From UBA5359 sp028699365 [NCBI: bacterium] (GTDB lineage Bacteria; UBP13; UBA5359), in contig JAQVUQ010000009.1 in NCBI GenBank assembly GCA_028699365.1, positions 1-15,226 on the forward strand: 15,226 nt of DNA, read 5' to 3'. The notes beneath the pieces are model-generated. The model had not been told where the DNA came from, made no database searches, and saw only the letters and a list, made by a program, of their open reading frames with translations. Below are positions 1 through 6,031 of this stretch, piece by piece. A program made the position numbers and the translations under genes. Position 1 is the stretch's first letter; each line of letters starts with the position of its first letter.

Positions 1-306
1 GGAAAGGCTATTAATGTGCAGATAATAGATAGCTGTCCTTATTTTTTCGAAGATGAAGAGCCTTCTTTCGAGGAGCATCCGGAGATACTGTCTATCATTC
101 CCGATGGTATGCCGATTGACGATTCCGTGTGCACGTATCTCAAGGAGATCGGCAAGGTACCGCTACTGACGCCTGCGGAAGAGGTGAACCTGGCCCAGCG
201 CAAGGAAGATTCCTATCTGGGAGAGTTAATAGAAGATCACGATACTCTGACTCCTATCGATTCAGTCTCCTGCCAAAGCAAGTGCCTGCGGGATTACCTG
301 GATTAA
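1..306 (+). CDS. Core-deleted RpoD-like sigma-70 fragment (5' end outside window)
   Basis: The frame is open at the left edge. Counting from a GTG at 16, residues 35-62 (IDDSVCTYLKEIGKVPLLTP, then AEEVNLAQR) closely match sigma-70 region 1.2 of primary sigma factors. Residues 64-85 (EDSYLGELIEDHDTLTPIDS) match region 3.2, the sigma finger. In a normal RpoD roughly 200 residues lie between these blocks (regions 2 and 3.1, which bind core polymerase and the -10 element); here they are absent and the join at about base 202 is in frame. The protein stops where region 4 should begin, so there is no -35-binding domain. The acidic residues before region 1.2, with AINVQIID, resemble the end of region 1.1, so the gene probably starts before the window; alternatively GTG at 16 uses the GGAAAGG at 1-7. 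It is either a decaying rpoD duplicate or a small protein that touches polymerase. It cannot be a working sigma factor. Confidence 0.6.
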   Translation, partial: GKAINVQIIDSCPYFFEDEEPSFEEHPEILSIIPDGMPIDDSVCTYLKEIGKVPLLTPAEEVNLAQRKEDSYLGELIEDHDTLTPIDSVSCQSKCLRDYLD

Positions 307-320
307 AAGCACAGTCATCC

Positions 321-349
321 TTTACAATATTGAAGCACGATGTTAACAT
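321..349 (+). promoter_or_regulatory. Predicted sigma-A-type promoter for thrS leader
   Basis: TTTACA (321-326) is followed by a 17-base spacer and TAACAT (344-349), with an extended -10 TG at 341-342. Five of six -35 bases and four of six -10 bases match consensus. Transcription would start near 356, just before the T-box leader. Confidence 0.55.
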
Positions 350-364
350 AATATTCAAAGGTAT

Positions 365-584
365 TGACCGGGACACGATCCGCATAACGGCAATCCCAGA
401 GAGTGGAGGTCTTGGCTGAGAGCCTCCTGATTACCGGCGGTGAATACCACCCGTGAGCCCGAAGCTGAATTCAGTAAGCCTAGCGGTCAGCGCCCGTTAT
501 CGCGCCGGAGAGAGGGTTTTTACCAAGTAAGGTGGAACCGCGGAAGCTAAGCCTTCCGTCCTTATGGGCGGAAGGTATTTTTTT
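365..584 (+). promoter_or_regulatory. Threonine T-box riboswitch upstream of thrS
   Basis: The leader carries the near-invariant T-box sequence AAGGTGGAACCGCGG at 529-543. Bases 529-532 (AAGG) can pair with 560-563 (CCTT), and 541-546 (CGGAAG) with 553-558 (CTTCCG), leaving the 7-base bulge TGGAACC at 533-539. This is the canonical antiterminator that captures the tRNA acceptor end. The bulge base A536 would pair with a U discriminator, as in many bacterial tRNA-Thr. Upstream, CAGAGAG (398-404) and the GGAGG/CCTCC distal stem fit Stem I. The specifier region GAATACCACC (442-451) holds two overlapping choices of ACC, both Thr; the one at 446-448, followed by A, fits best. TGACCG (365-370) can pair with CGGTCA (484-489), which I used as the approximate 5' boundary. 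Uncharged tRNA-Thr would stabilise the antiterminator and allow transcription of thrS and the gene behind it. The exact 5' boundary is uncertain. Confidence 0.93.
552..584 (+). terminator. Intrinsic terminator of the T-box leader
   Basis: A 10-bp stem (552-561 with 566-575, one G-U pair, loop TTAT) is followed by TATTTTTTT (576-584). Its left arm overlaps the right arm of the antiterminator (553-563), so the two folds exclude each other, as expected for a transcriptional T-box switch. The thrS ribosome site starts directly after the T run. Confidence 0.9.
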
Positions 585-595
585 GGAGGTGCGGC

Positions 596-2329
596 ATGTC
601 GGTTAAAGGTTTTGCGAGTGTAGAGGAGAGAGATATATATCGCCATAGTACCGCGCACATTATGGCACAGGCGGTTAAGGAACTGTATCCCGACGTCAAG
701 CTGGCGATAGGACCGTCCATAGAGGAAGGTTTCTACTATGATTTCGATCTCGACAGGAGCTTTACCCCGGACGATCTTCAACGTATCGAGGAACGCATGA
801 GAGAGATCACGGAACGTGATCTCGAGTTCAGGCGCGAGGAGATGTCGCGGGCGCAGGCGTTGAAGCTGTTTGGGGAACTCGGCGAGAAGTACAAGGTGGA
901 ACTACTTGAGGGGCTGACCGATGAGATGGTATCCATATACCACCAGGGCGATTTCTTCGACCTCTGTCGTGGCCCGCATATGAGCCGGACCGGCGAGATC
1001 AAGGCTTTTAAACTGCTCAGCGTGGCCGGTGCATATTGGCGCGGCGACGAGAAGCGCGAGATGCTTCAGCGAATATACGGAACTGCGTTCAAGACACAGG
1101 AAGAGTTGGACGATCACATTTTCAAGCTGGAGGAGGCATCACGCCGGGATCACCGCAAGCTTGGCAAGGAGCTTGATCTGTTCAGTATCAATGAGACGGC
1201 CGGGGCCGGTTTTATCTACTATCATCCCAAGGGAGCGTTGGTGCGCACCCTGATAGAAGATTTCGAGAAGCGGGAGCATGCGCGCCGCGGCTACCAGATG
1301 GTGATTACGCCTCATATAGCCAGGGAAGAACTGTGGCAGGTATCCGGTCATGCCGGTTATTACAAGGAGAATATGTATTACCTGAACGTGGATGAGCAGG
1401 AGTACGTCCTCAAGCCCATGAATTGCCCAGGGCATATTCTGATCTATAAGACGCAGACCAGATCTTATCGCGATATGCCGCTGCGTTATTTCGAGCTCGG
1501 CACGGTATATCGCTATGAGAGATCGGGAGTGCTGCACGGACTTTTGCGGGTGAGAGGCTTTACACAGGACGATGCGCACATCTTCTGCACGCCGGAACAG
1601 CTTGAAAATGAAATTACAAGTGTCGTGGATTTTGCTTTCTTCATGTTGAAACGCTTCGGCTTCAGTGATGTGGAGCTCTTCCTCAGCACCCGTCCGGAGA
1701 AATCCGTCGGCAGCGACGAGAACTGGGAGCGGGCTACAGATGCGTTGCGCAATGCGTTGGAGGCCAAAGATCTGCCGTATCGTGTCGATCCCGGTGAGGG
1801 TGTCTTCTACGGACCGAAGATAGATTTCAAGTTGAGGGATGCGCTGGGCCGTCTCTGGCAGGGACCGACCGTTCAGGTGGATTTCAACCTTCCTGAGAGA
1901 TTCGATATCTCCTATGTAGGCGCTGATGGACAGGAGCACCGTCCGATAATGATCCATCGCGTGGTGCTGGGCAGCATGGAGCGCTTCTTCGGAGCGTTGA
2001 TCGAGCATTACGGCGGCGCTTTCCCGCTGTGGCTGGCCCCGGTTCAGGTGCGCCTGCTGCCGATAGCCGACAGGCATTTCGATTATGCCGATGCCGTGCG
2101 TTCGCGCCTGCTGGAAGCCGATTTCAGGGCCGAAGTGGATAAGCGCAACGAGAAGACCGGCTTCAAGATACGCCAGGCTCAGGCTGAGAAGATACCTTAC
2201 ATGATCGTTATAGGCGATCGTGAAGCCGAAAGCGGCACGCTCTCCCTGCGACACAGAGAGAAGGGCGATATGGGTGTCGTGACCCAGGACGCCTTTATAG
2301 CCATGCTCCGGGAGGAAACGTCGGTATGA
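596..2329 (+). CDS. thrS: Threonyl-tRNA synthetase, short form without TGS domain
   Basis: Charges tRNA-Thr with threonine in the cytoplasm (class II synthetase). The 577-residue protein begins directly in the N2 editing domain: HSTAH at 17-21 and Cys124/His128 in DLCRGPH are the editing-site residues that clear Ser-tRNA-Thr. The catalytic core follows, with the zinc ligands Cys277 (MNCPGH), His328 (DDAHIF) and His454 (MIHR) that select threonine, motif 2 around Arg306-Arg309, and motif 3 Arg463 (GSMERFFGAL). The C-terminal anticodon-binding domain starts near 481 (APVQVRLLPI). Typical ThrRS is about 635-645 residues because of an N-terminal TGS domain of about 60 residues; here that domain is missing. 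The ATG at 596 follows GGAGG (585-589) by six bases and sits just after the leader terminator, so there is no room for a longer N terminus. Controlled by the T-box upstream; its end overlaps the next gene by ATGA. Confidence 0.97.
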   Translation: MSVKGFASVEERDIYRHSTAHIMAQAVKELYPDVKLAIGPSIEEGFYYDFDLDRSFTPDDLQRIEERMREITERDLEFRREEMSRAQALKLFGELGEKYKVELLEGLTDEMVSIYHQGDFFDLCRGPHMSRTGEIKAFKLLSVAGAYWRGDEKREMLQRIYGTAFKTQEELDDHIFKLEEASRRDHRKLGKELDLFSINETAGAGFIYYHPKGALVRTLIEDFEKREHARRGYQMVITPHIAREELWQVSGHAGYYKENMYYLNVDEQEYVLKPMNCPGHILIYKTQTRSYRDMPLRYFELGTVYRYERSGVLHGLLRVRGFTQDDAHIFCTPEQLENEITSVVDFAFFMLKRFGFSDVELFLSTRPEKSVGSDENWERATDALRNALEAKDLPYRVDPGEGVFYGPKIDFKLRDALGRLWQGPTVQVDFNLPERFDISYVGADGQEHRPIMIHRVVLGSMERFFGALIEHYGGAFPLWLAPVQVRLLPIADRHFDYADAVRSRLLEADFRAEVDKRNEKTGFKIRQAQAEKIPYMIVIGDREAESGTLSLRHREKGDMGVVTQDAFIAMLREETSV

Positions 2330-3252
2330 GCATGCTGCCCGACGGCCTGCTCTATGATCTGACTTGCCGTATAAGAGAGGCTGTCCTGCCCCGGCTCGGC
2401 AGCCTTGAGGGCAGAGCAAGCGTAGGTAAGTCCGACAGCGGTGATATAACATTCGATATCGATGAGATTGCAGAGAGAACGCTGTCCGATTTTATCGACG
2501 ATGCACCTCTGCCGCTGGCATACTACTCCGAGGACAGGGGACTGGTAGGGCGCAAGAAGGCGGAATATACCCTTATTGTAGATCCCATCGACGGTACCCG
2601 CAGCGCCAACGCCGGGCTTGAAGCCTGCTGCGTGTCGGTAGCCGCTGCAAGGGGAACTAACGATCCCTGTCTGGGTGATGTTGCCGAGGCCTGTGTGGTG
2701 GAGATAAAAGGCGGACAGGCTTTTACGGCCCGGGCCGGCGCCGGAGTTTCCATCTCAGGTCCTGGCGGAAGCACCGGCAGGCAGAGGCTCTCTTCCAACA
2801 ACGACTTCGCCTCATTGCGCTGGAGCCTGGAGCTTTGCGGTCGTCCTTCACAACGCATAGTCGAGGCGGTTGCCGATCTTATAGATACCTCCTCACTTGG
2901 CGGAGGCCTTTTTGTTCTCAACTCGTCCTGCTATTCGATCACCAGATTGGTTACCGGACAGCTTGACGCTTATGTGGATATCGGCGCGGCATTGCTTGAG
3001 GCCAGGCCTGAGCTGGTCGGCGAATACCGGGTTGCCGGCAGAGGAACTGTAATGGGCATATTCCCGTACGATATCGCTGCCGCCTGGCTTATCGCCGGAG
3101 AGGCCGGTTGCATAGTGACCGATGCTTTGGGGCGGGATCTCGCCGCCGTCAGGCTTACGGAGAGCAAAACGCCGCTGTCATGTGTAGCGGCGTCCAATCA
3201 CGATGTTCATCGTGCGCTGATATCTCGCTTTACAGAGACTATTTGCCGTTGA
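2326..3252 (+). CDS. Inositol monophosphatase-family phosphatase
   Basis: Member of the Mg-dependent IMPase/FBPase/PAP-phosphatase superfamily, 308 residues. The signature metal sites are present: YSED (Glu69, Asp70), DPIDGT (Asp86, Asp89, Thr91) and Asp249 in YDIAAAW near the C terminus, followed by the usual GEAGCIVTD segment. GDITFDID at 39-46 corresponds to the family's GDxxT element. The substrate cannot be read from sequence: inositol phosphate, fructose-1,6-bisphosphate, PAP or another small phosphate ester are all possible. The residues after DPIDGT (RSANAGLEACCVSVA) differ from the common N-F-x-x-G form, so it is not a standard SuhB. ATG overlaps the thrS stop (ATGA), which implies translational coupling and T-box control. 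Its 3' end overlaps the convergent minus-strand gene by 14 bases. Confidence 0.88.
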   Translation: MSMLPDGLLYDLTCRIREAVLPRLGSLEGRASVGKSDSGDITFDIDEIAERTLSDFIDDAPLPLAYYSEDRGLVGRKKAEYTLIVDPIDGTRSANAGLEACCVSVAAARGTNDPCLGDVAEACVVEIKGGQAFTARAGAGVSISGPGGSTGRQRLSSNNDFASLRWSLELCGRPSQRIVEAVADLIDTSSLGGGLFVLNSSCYSITRLVTGQLDAYVDIGAALLEARPELVGEYRVAGRGTVMGIFPYDIAAAWLIAGEAGCIVTDALGRDLAAVRLTESKTPLSCVAASNHDVHRALISRFTETICR

Positions 3253-4030
3253 TCTCTATAACCTTTGCATCCGGCGACGGCTTATAGAGAAAGAAGTCTT
3301 CTTTAAGTCCGATGTTGGCCGAAAACGTCTTTACGGTATAATCGAGTATCAGTATATCGTTGGCATCAAAGGCTTCCAGCTTGAGGGGAAGAGCGTCTGA
3401 TTGCCTGACGACTATTCTGATCGATGTCATCAGAGGCAGAGGTATTCCCGATACGGTCTGCCTCTCAGGAGGGATATTCTTAAGCCTGCCGGAGAAAGCA
3501 TATCCCTCGTCATCTCCCACCTTTACCTTTTCCTTGTATGCCAGATCATACTGTTGGGAGAGGAAAACAAAGAGACGTTGCAGTCTGCAGGGTTCCAGCA
3601 TATCGTTCATTTCAAAGCGCCGCTGCATTCGGGAGAGCATACTTTGACGATTCATTCTGATTTTAAATACCTGTTTTCCCACAGGCGTCCCGGTCGCTTT
3701 TTTTCCTGCAGGCGTTTCAGTCAGTTGCCAGATGAAATCGCCGTCGTATATCGTGGATTGGTTAAAGTTCATCTGCCCGAAAACGGTTTTGGCCGTAACT
3801 TTGAAATGCAGAGGCGCCAGGTAGTACATTTCGCCTTCGGAGGCCAGTTTCTGCTCTGTTGAGAAGAGTGACAGGGCGTAGGCGGCAGAGAAGCTGTCCA
3901 TCTGCTGAGCGGTGCTTTCCGCACGGGAAACAAGATCCTCCAGGGAAGGCCTGGTATCGTTTGTGCCGGCTGAAGCAGTGACCGTGACGAGTATTATGGC
4001 TGAAATGAGGCTTGGAAAAACGAGTCTCAT
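3239..4030 (-). CDS. Exported LolA/LolB-like protein
   Basis: A 263-residue secreted protein. Residues 1-21 form a signal peptide (MRL, hydrophobic core, cleavage after Ala-Ser-Ala at 19-21). There is no lipobox cysteine, so the mature form should be soluble in the periplasm or outside. The mature part is beta-rich with charged and aromatic alternation (for example MYYLAPLHFKVTAK, then YDGDFIWQLT) and ends in an element of the type LILDYTVKTFSANIGLKEDFF, all reminiscent of the LolA/LolB/RseB-like fold of outer-membrane lipoprotein carriers. The match is by pattern, not identity, and the family is divergent. ATG at 4030 is preceded by GGGGAGG with a 7-base spacer. It is the only gene in its transcript here and is divergent from dgt. 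A true LolA role would require an outer membrane; other lipid- or lipoprotein-binding roles are possible. Confidence 0.6.
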   Translation of the reverse strand: MRLVFPSLISAIILVTVTASAGTNDTRPSLEDLVSRAESTAQQMDSFSAAYALSLFSTEQKLASEGEMYYLAPLHFKVTAKTVFGQMNFNQSTIYDGDFIWQLTETPAGKKATGTPVGKQVFKIRMNRQSMLSRMQRRFEMNDMLEPCRLQRLFVFLSQQYDLAYKEKVKVGDDEGYAFSGRLKNIPPERQTVSGIPLPLMTSIRIVVRQSDALPLKLEAFDANDILILDYTVKTFSANIGLKEDFFLYKPSPDAKVIEINGK

Positions 4031-4101
4031 ATAATGACCTCCCCAATATGGTTACAAGGCTATATTCTATTTATAGAACCGTTTTTCCTTTACATCACAT
4101 A

Positions 4102-4110
4102 TGTTATACT
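4102..4110 (+). promoter_or_regulatory. Extended -10 promoter for dgt
   Basis: TGT followed by TATACT (4105-4110) makes an extended -10 element. No good -35 hexamer stands at 16-18 bases; a TTTACA at 4089-4094 is too close. Transcription would start near 4117, about 30 bases before the chosen ATG. It lies in the AT-rich 115-base region between two divergent genes. Confidence 0.45.
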
Positions 4111-4145
4111 TATAGAAAGCAACTTATCGTTTGGAGCAGGCTGAA

Positions 4146-5309
4146 ATGCTGTATGATCTGTTATCTTCAAGGGATTACATGGAGACCGAGCGCACTACCC
4201 TGGCTCCGTACGCCATGTGCGCGGCAGACACCGCAGGAAGGCGTTATCAGGAGGACGATCACGCCTATCGCAGTCCCTTTCAAAGGGACAGAGACAGAGT
4301 GGTGCATTGTACCGCCTTCAGGCGTTTGGAATACAAGACACAGGTTTATGTTATTCACGAGGGCGATTATTATCGGACGCGTCTGACGCATACGCTGGAA
4401 GTGGCTCAGATAGCCAGAACGATGGCCCGAATGCTTCGTCTGAATGAAGATTTGACGGAGGCCATAGCGCTGGCCCATGATCTTGGTCATACGCCTTTCG
4501 GACATTCAGGCGAGGATACTCTGCAGGAGATTATGCGCGACTTCGGGGGGTTCGAGCATAACAGGCACGGGCTGAGAGTTGTAGAAGAGCTTGAAGAGCG
4601 CCATCCCGATTTTCCGGGGCTGAATCTTACATATGAAGTCAGAGAGGGCATCATCAAGCATAACACCGATTATGATTGTCCCGCATCCGATGGCTACAAG
4701 CCGGGGCAATCCCCCACGCTTGAAGCGCAACTGGTGGACCTGGCCGATGAGATAGCCTATAACAATCACGATCTCGACGACGGATTGACTGCCGGATTGA
4801 TCGCAGAGGAGGACCTCTTATCTCTGGATATCTGGAAGAACGCGTATGACGATGTGAACCGGCTCTATCCCGGTTTGGACAGAGACAGGCGGAAGTATCA
4901 GGTGATAAAGAGGTTGATTAACAATCTGGCAATGGATGCCGTGCAGCAGACTCTGGCCAATCTGAAGGAACAAAGGGTTGTTTCGGTTGACGGGGTCAGA
5001 GCCGTCAAGGAGCGCTTGGTGACCTTCTCTCCCGCTACGGCCAAAGAGAATCGCGAACTTAAGAACTTTCTCATGACCAGGGTCTACAGGCACTACCGCG
5101 TTATCCGGATGGCCGACAAAGCCGGGAGATTCATCAAGAGCCTTTTCGACGTTTATATCAATCGCCCCGAGCAGTTGCCGCCGCACGTGCAGCAAAAGCT
5201 GAGCCTTCTTCCGCTGCAGGTGGTCGTCTGCGACTATATCGCCGGCATGACCGACCGCTACGCCCTGGACGAGTATAACAGATTGTTTATGCCGTATGAG
5301 AGGGTTTGA
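4146..5309 (+). CDS. dgt: dGTPase-like dNTP triphosphohydrolase (HD domain)
   Basis: Hydrolyses dNTPs to deoxynucleoside and triphosphate, helping to keep the dNTP pool balanced. The family signature FRRLEYKTQV at 58-67 is present, as is DRDRVVH at 48-54. The HD-domain metal ligands are visible as His82 (RLTHTLEV), His111-Asp112 (ALAHDLGHTPFGH), and an Asp in the LVDLADEIAY segment. GGFEHNRHG is the region that lines the nucleotide site in this family. The length of 387 residues fits the shorter dGTPase-like branch rather than the longer E. coli Dgt. I chose ATG 4146 because GGAG at 4133-4136 lies nine bases before it; an in-frame TTG at 4131 would add five residues but overlaps that ribosome site. 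Transcribed from the extended -10 promoter upstream. It ends 13 bases before a convergent gene. Confidence 0.93.
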   Translation: MLYDLLSSRDYMETERTTLAPYAMCAADTAGRRYQEDDHAYRSPFQRDRDRVVHCTAFRRLEYKTQVYVIHEGDYYRTRLTHTLEVAQIARTMARMLRLNEDLTEAIALAHDLGHTPFGHSGEDTLQEIMRDFGGFEHNRHGLRVVEELEERHPDFPGLNLTYEVREGIIKHNTDYDCPASDGYKPGQSPTLEAQLVDLADEIAYNNHDLDDGLTAGLIAEEDLLSLDIWKNAYDDVNRLYPGLDRDRRKYQVIKRLINNLAMDAVQQTLANLKEQRVVSVDGVRAVKERLVTFSPATAKENRELKNFLMTRVYRHYRVIRMADKAGRFIKSLFDVYINRPEQLPPHVQQKLSLLPLQVVVCDYIAGMTDRYALDEYNRLFMPYERV

Positions 5310-5322
5310 GCTGTAAAAGCTC

Positions 5323-5886
5323 CTAAGCCGGGCTGCACTCGTAGGGCGGAAGCATCGACATCAGACGTCTTTGCACCGAGCTTATCAGCAGCTCCCGGTT
5401 CAGATTGACCGTTTTATCCTGCAGCCAGGCATTGACCAGTTGAAATGCCAGGTCGATAGCCACAACGGCTTCAAGCTTGTTGGCGTATTCCACTACCAGG
5501 TAATGATGAGTTTTAAGGCCGGCTTCGATGTCCTGAGAACGCTGTCCCGAGAAACCGGCACAGCGCCCCATGCGGCGCCCGAGCATATAAATGATAATGT
5601 GCTCCAGGAGATGGCACAGGTTCGTTCCCTGGAAAAGCTCTTCCTTGAAATCGTGAGCATCCGTTTCGATAAGGCCGCACAGGTGTTGCAGCTCTCCGTC
5701 AGGCGCTTCCAGTATGCCCGGCAGGGCCGTCTCCATCTTTTGCGTCAGGCCGGGTATCGTACTGGTAGAGCGCCCTGCATCTCTCTCCATATCCAGATGA
5801 ACGATGGCTCTCTTTGAACCTCGCTGCAGGTTGCGCAGACTTTCGCTCTGTGGATCATCCTGAAAAACTATGCTTAAAATATGCAA
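5323..5886 (-). CDS. Free-standing cyanophycin synthetase N-terminal-domain protein
   Basis: A 187-residue protein that looks like only the N domain of cyanophycin synthetase (CphA). Matching blocks in order are: VHLDMERDAGRSTSTIPGL (29-47), corresponding to the CphA stretch that ends in S-x-x-IPGF; ETALPGILE (52-60); FKEELFQGTNLCHLLEHIII (80-99), corresponding to the GTWLGHVLEHVALEL block; and HHYLVVEYANKLEA (127-140), corresponding to the VVYEYE block. The ATP-grasp and Mur-ligase-like domains that make cyanophycin are entirely absent, and the frame stops cleanly, so this is not a broken CphA within this window. An HxxEH motif (92-96) is intact. In some CphA enzymes the N domain has a metallopeptidase-like site that trims cyanophycin into primers; whether this protein does the same is inference. 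Start is TTG at 5886, with GGGGGAGG only four bases upstream, so the start is less sure. No signal peptide or membrane segment is seen. Confidence 0.72.
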   Translation of the reverse strand: MHILSIVFQDDPQSESLRNLQRGSKRAIVHLDMERDAGRSTSTIPGLTQKMETALPGILEAPDGELQHLCGLIETDAHDFKEELFQGTNLCHLLEHIIIYMLGRRMGRCAGFSGQRSQDIEAGLKTHHYLVVEYANKLEAVVAIDLAFQLVNAWLQDKTVNLNRELLISSVQRRLMSMLPPYECSPA

Positions 5887-5907
5887 GATACCTCCCCCTT
5901 CGACTCA

Positions 5908-5936
5908 ATTATATACTCACGCACCAGAGGCCGCAA
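5908..5936 (-). promoter_or_regulatory. Promoter for the cyanophycin-N-domain gene
   Basis: Read on the minus strand: TTGCGG (5936-5931), a 17-base spacer, and a perfect TATAAT (5913-5908). Transcription would start near 5901, giving a leader of about 15 bases that contains the GGGGGAGG ribosome site. Confidence 0.55.
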
Positions 5937-5983
5937 CGACGGGGATGCGCTTGTACGGTGGTATGGTTTATTGCGGCGTCTGA

Positions 5984-5992
5984 TGCTATAAT
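5984..5992 (+). promoter_or_regulatory. Extended -10 promoter for the diguanylate cyclase gene
   Basis: TGC directly before a perfect TATAAT (5987-5992) gives a consensus extended -10 element; no clear -35 is present. The start site would be near 5999. That leaves only about six bases before the ATG at 6005, which argues for the ATG at 6032 as the true start. Confidence 0.6.
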
Positions 5993-6031
5993 TGATGGCA
6001 TCAAATGCTTGAGCGTCAGGAGTCACGGTTA

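Noticed and set aside
129-419. Second open frame overlapping the sigma fragment and reaching into the T-box
   Set aside because: It has no recognisable motif, overlaps the sigma-like frame, and runs through structured leader RNA.
1139-2452. Long 437-codon open frame on the minus strand across thrS
   Set aside because: It lies antisense to thrS, whose plus-strand product has all catalytic motifs. The minus frame resembles no family I know and is a by-product of codon usage.
5308-5322. Small hairpin GAGCT/AGCTC between dgt and the convergent gene as a shared terminator
   Set aside because: The stem is only five pairs and has no T run on either strand.
5323-5886. Reading the minus-strand gene as a broken cphA
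   Set aside because: The convergent dgt stop lies 13 bases past its end, leaving no remnant of the ATP-grasp or Mur-like domains, so it is treated as a free-standing domain.
6005-6031. Earlier ATG for the diguanylate cyclase
   Set aside because: It has no ribosome site and is about six bases from the predicted transcription start; ATG 6032 has AGGAG at a good distance.
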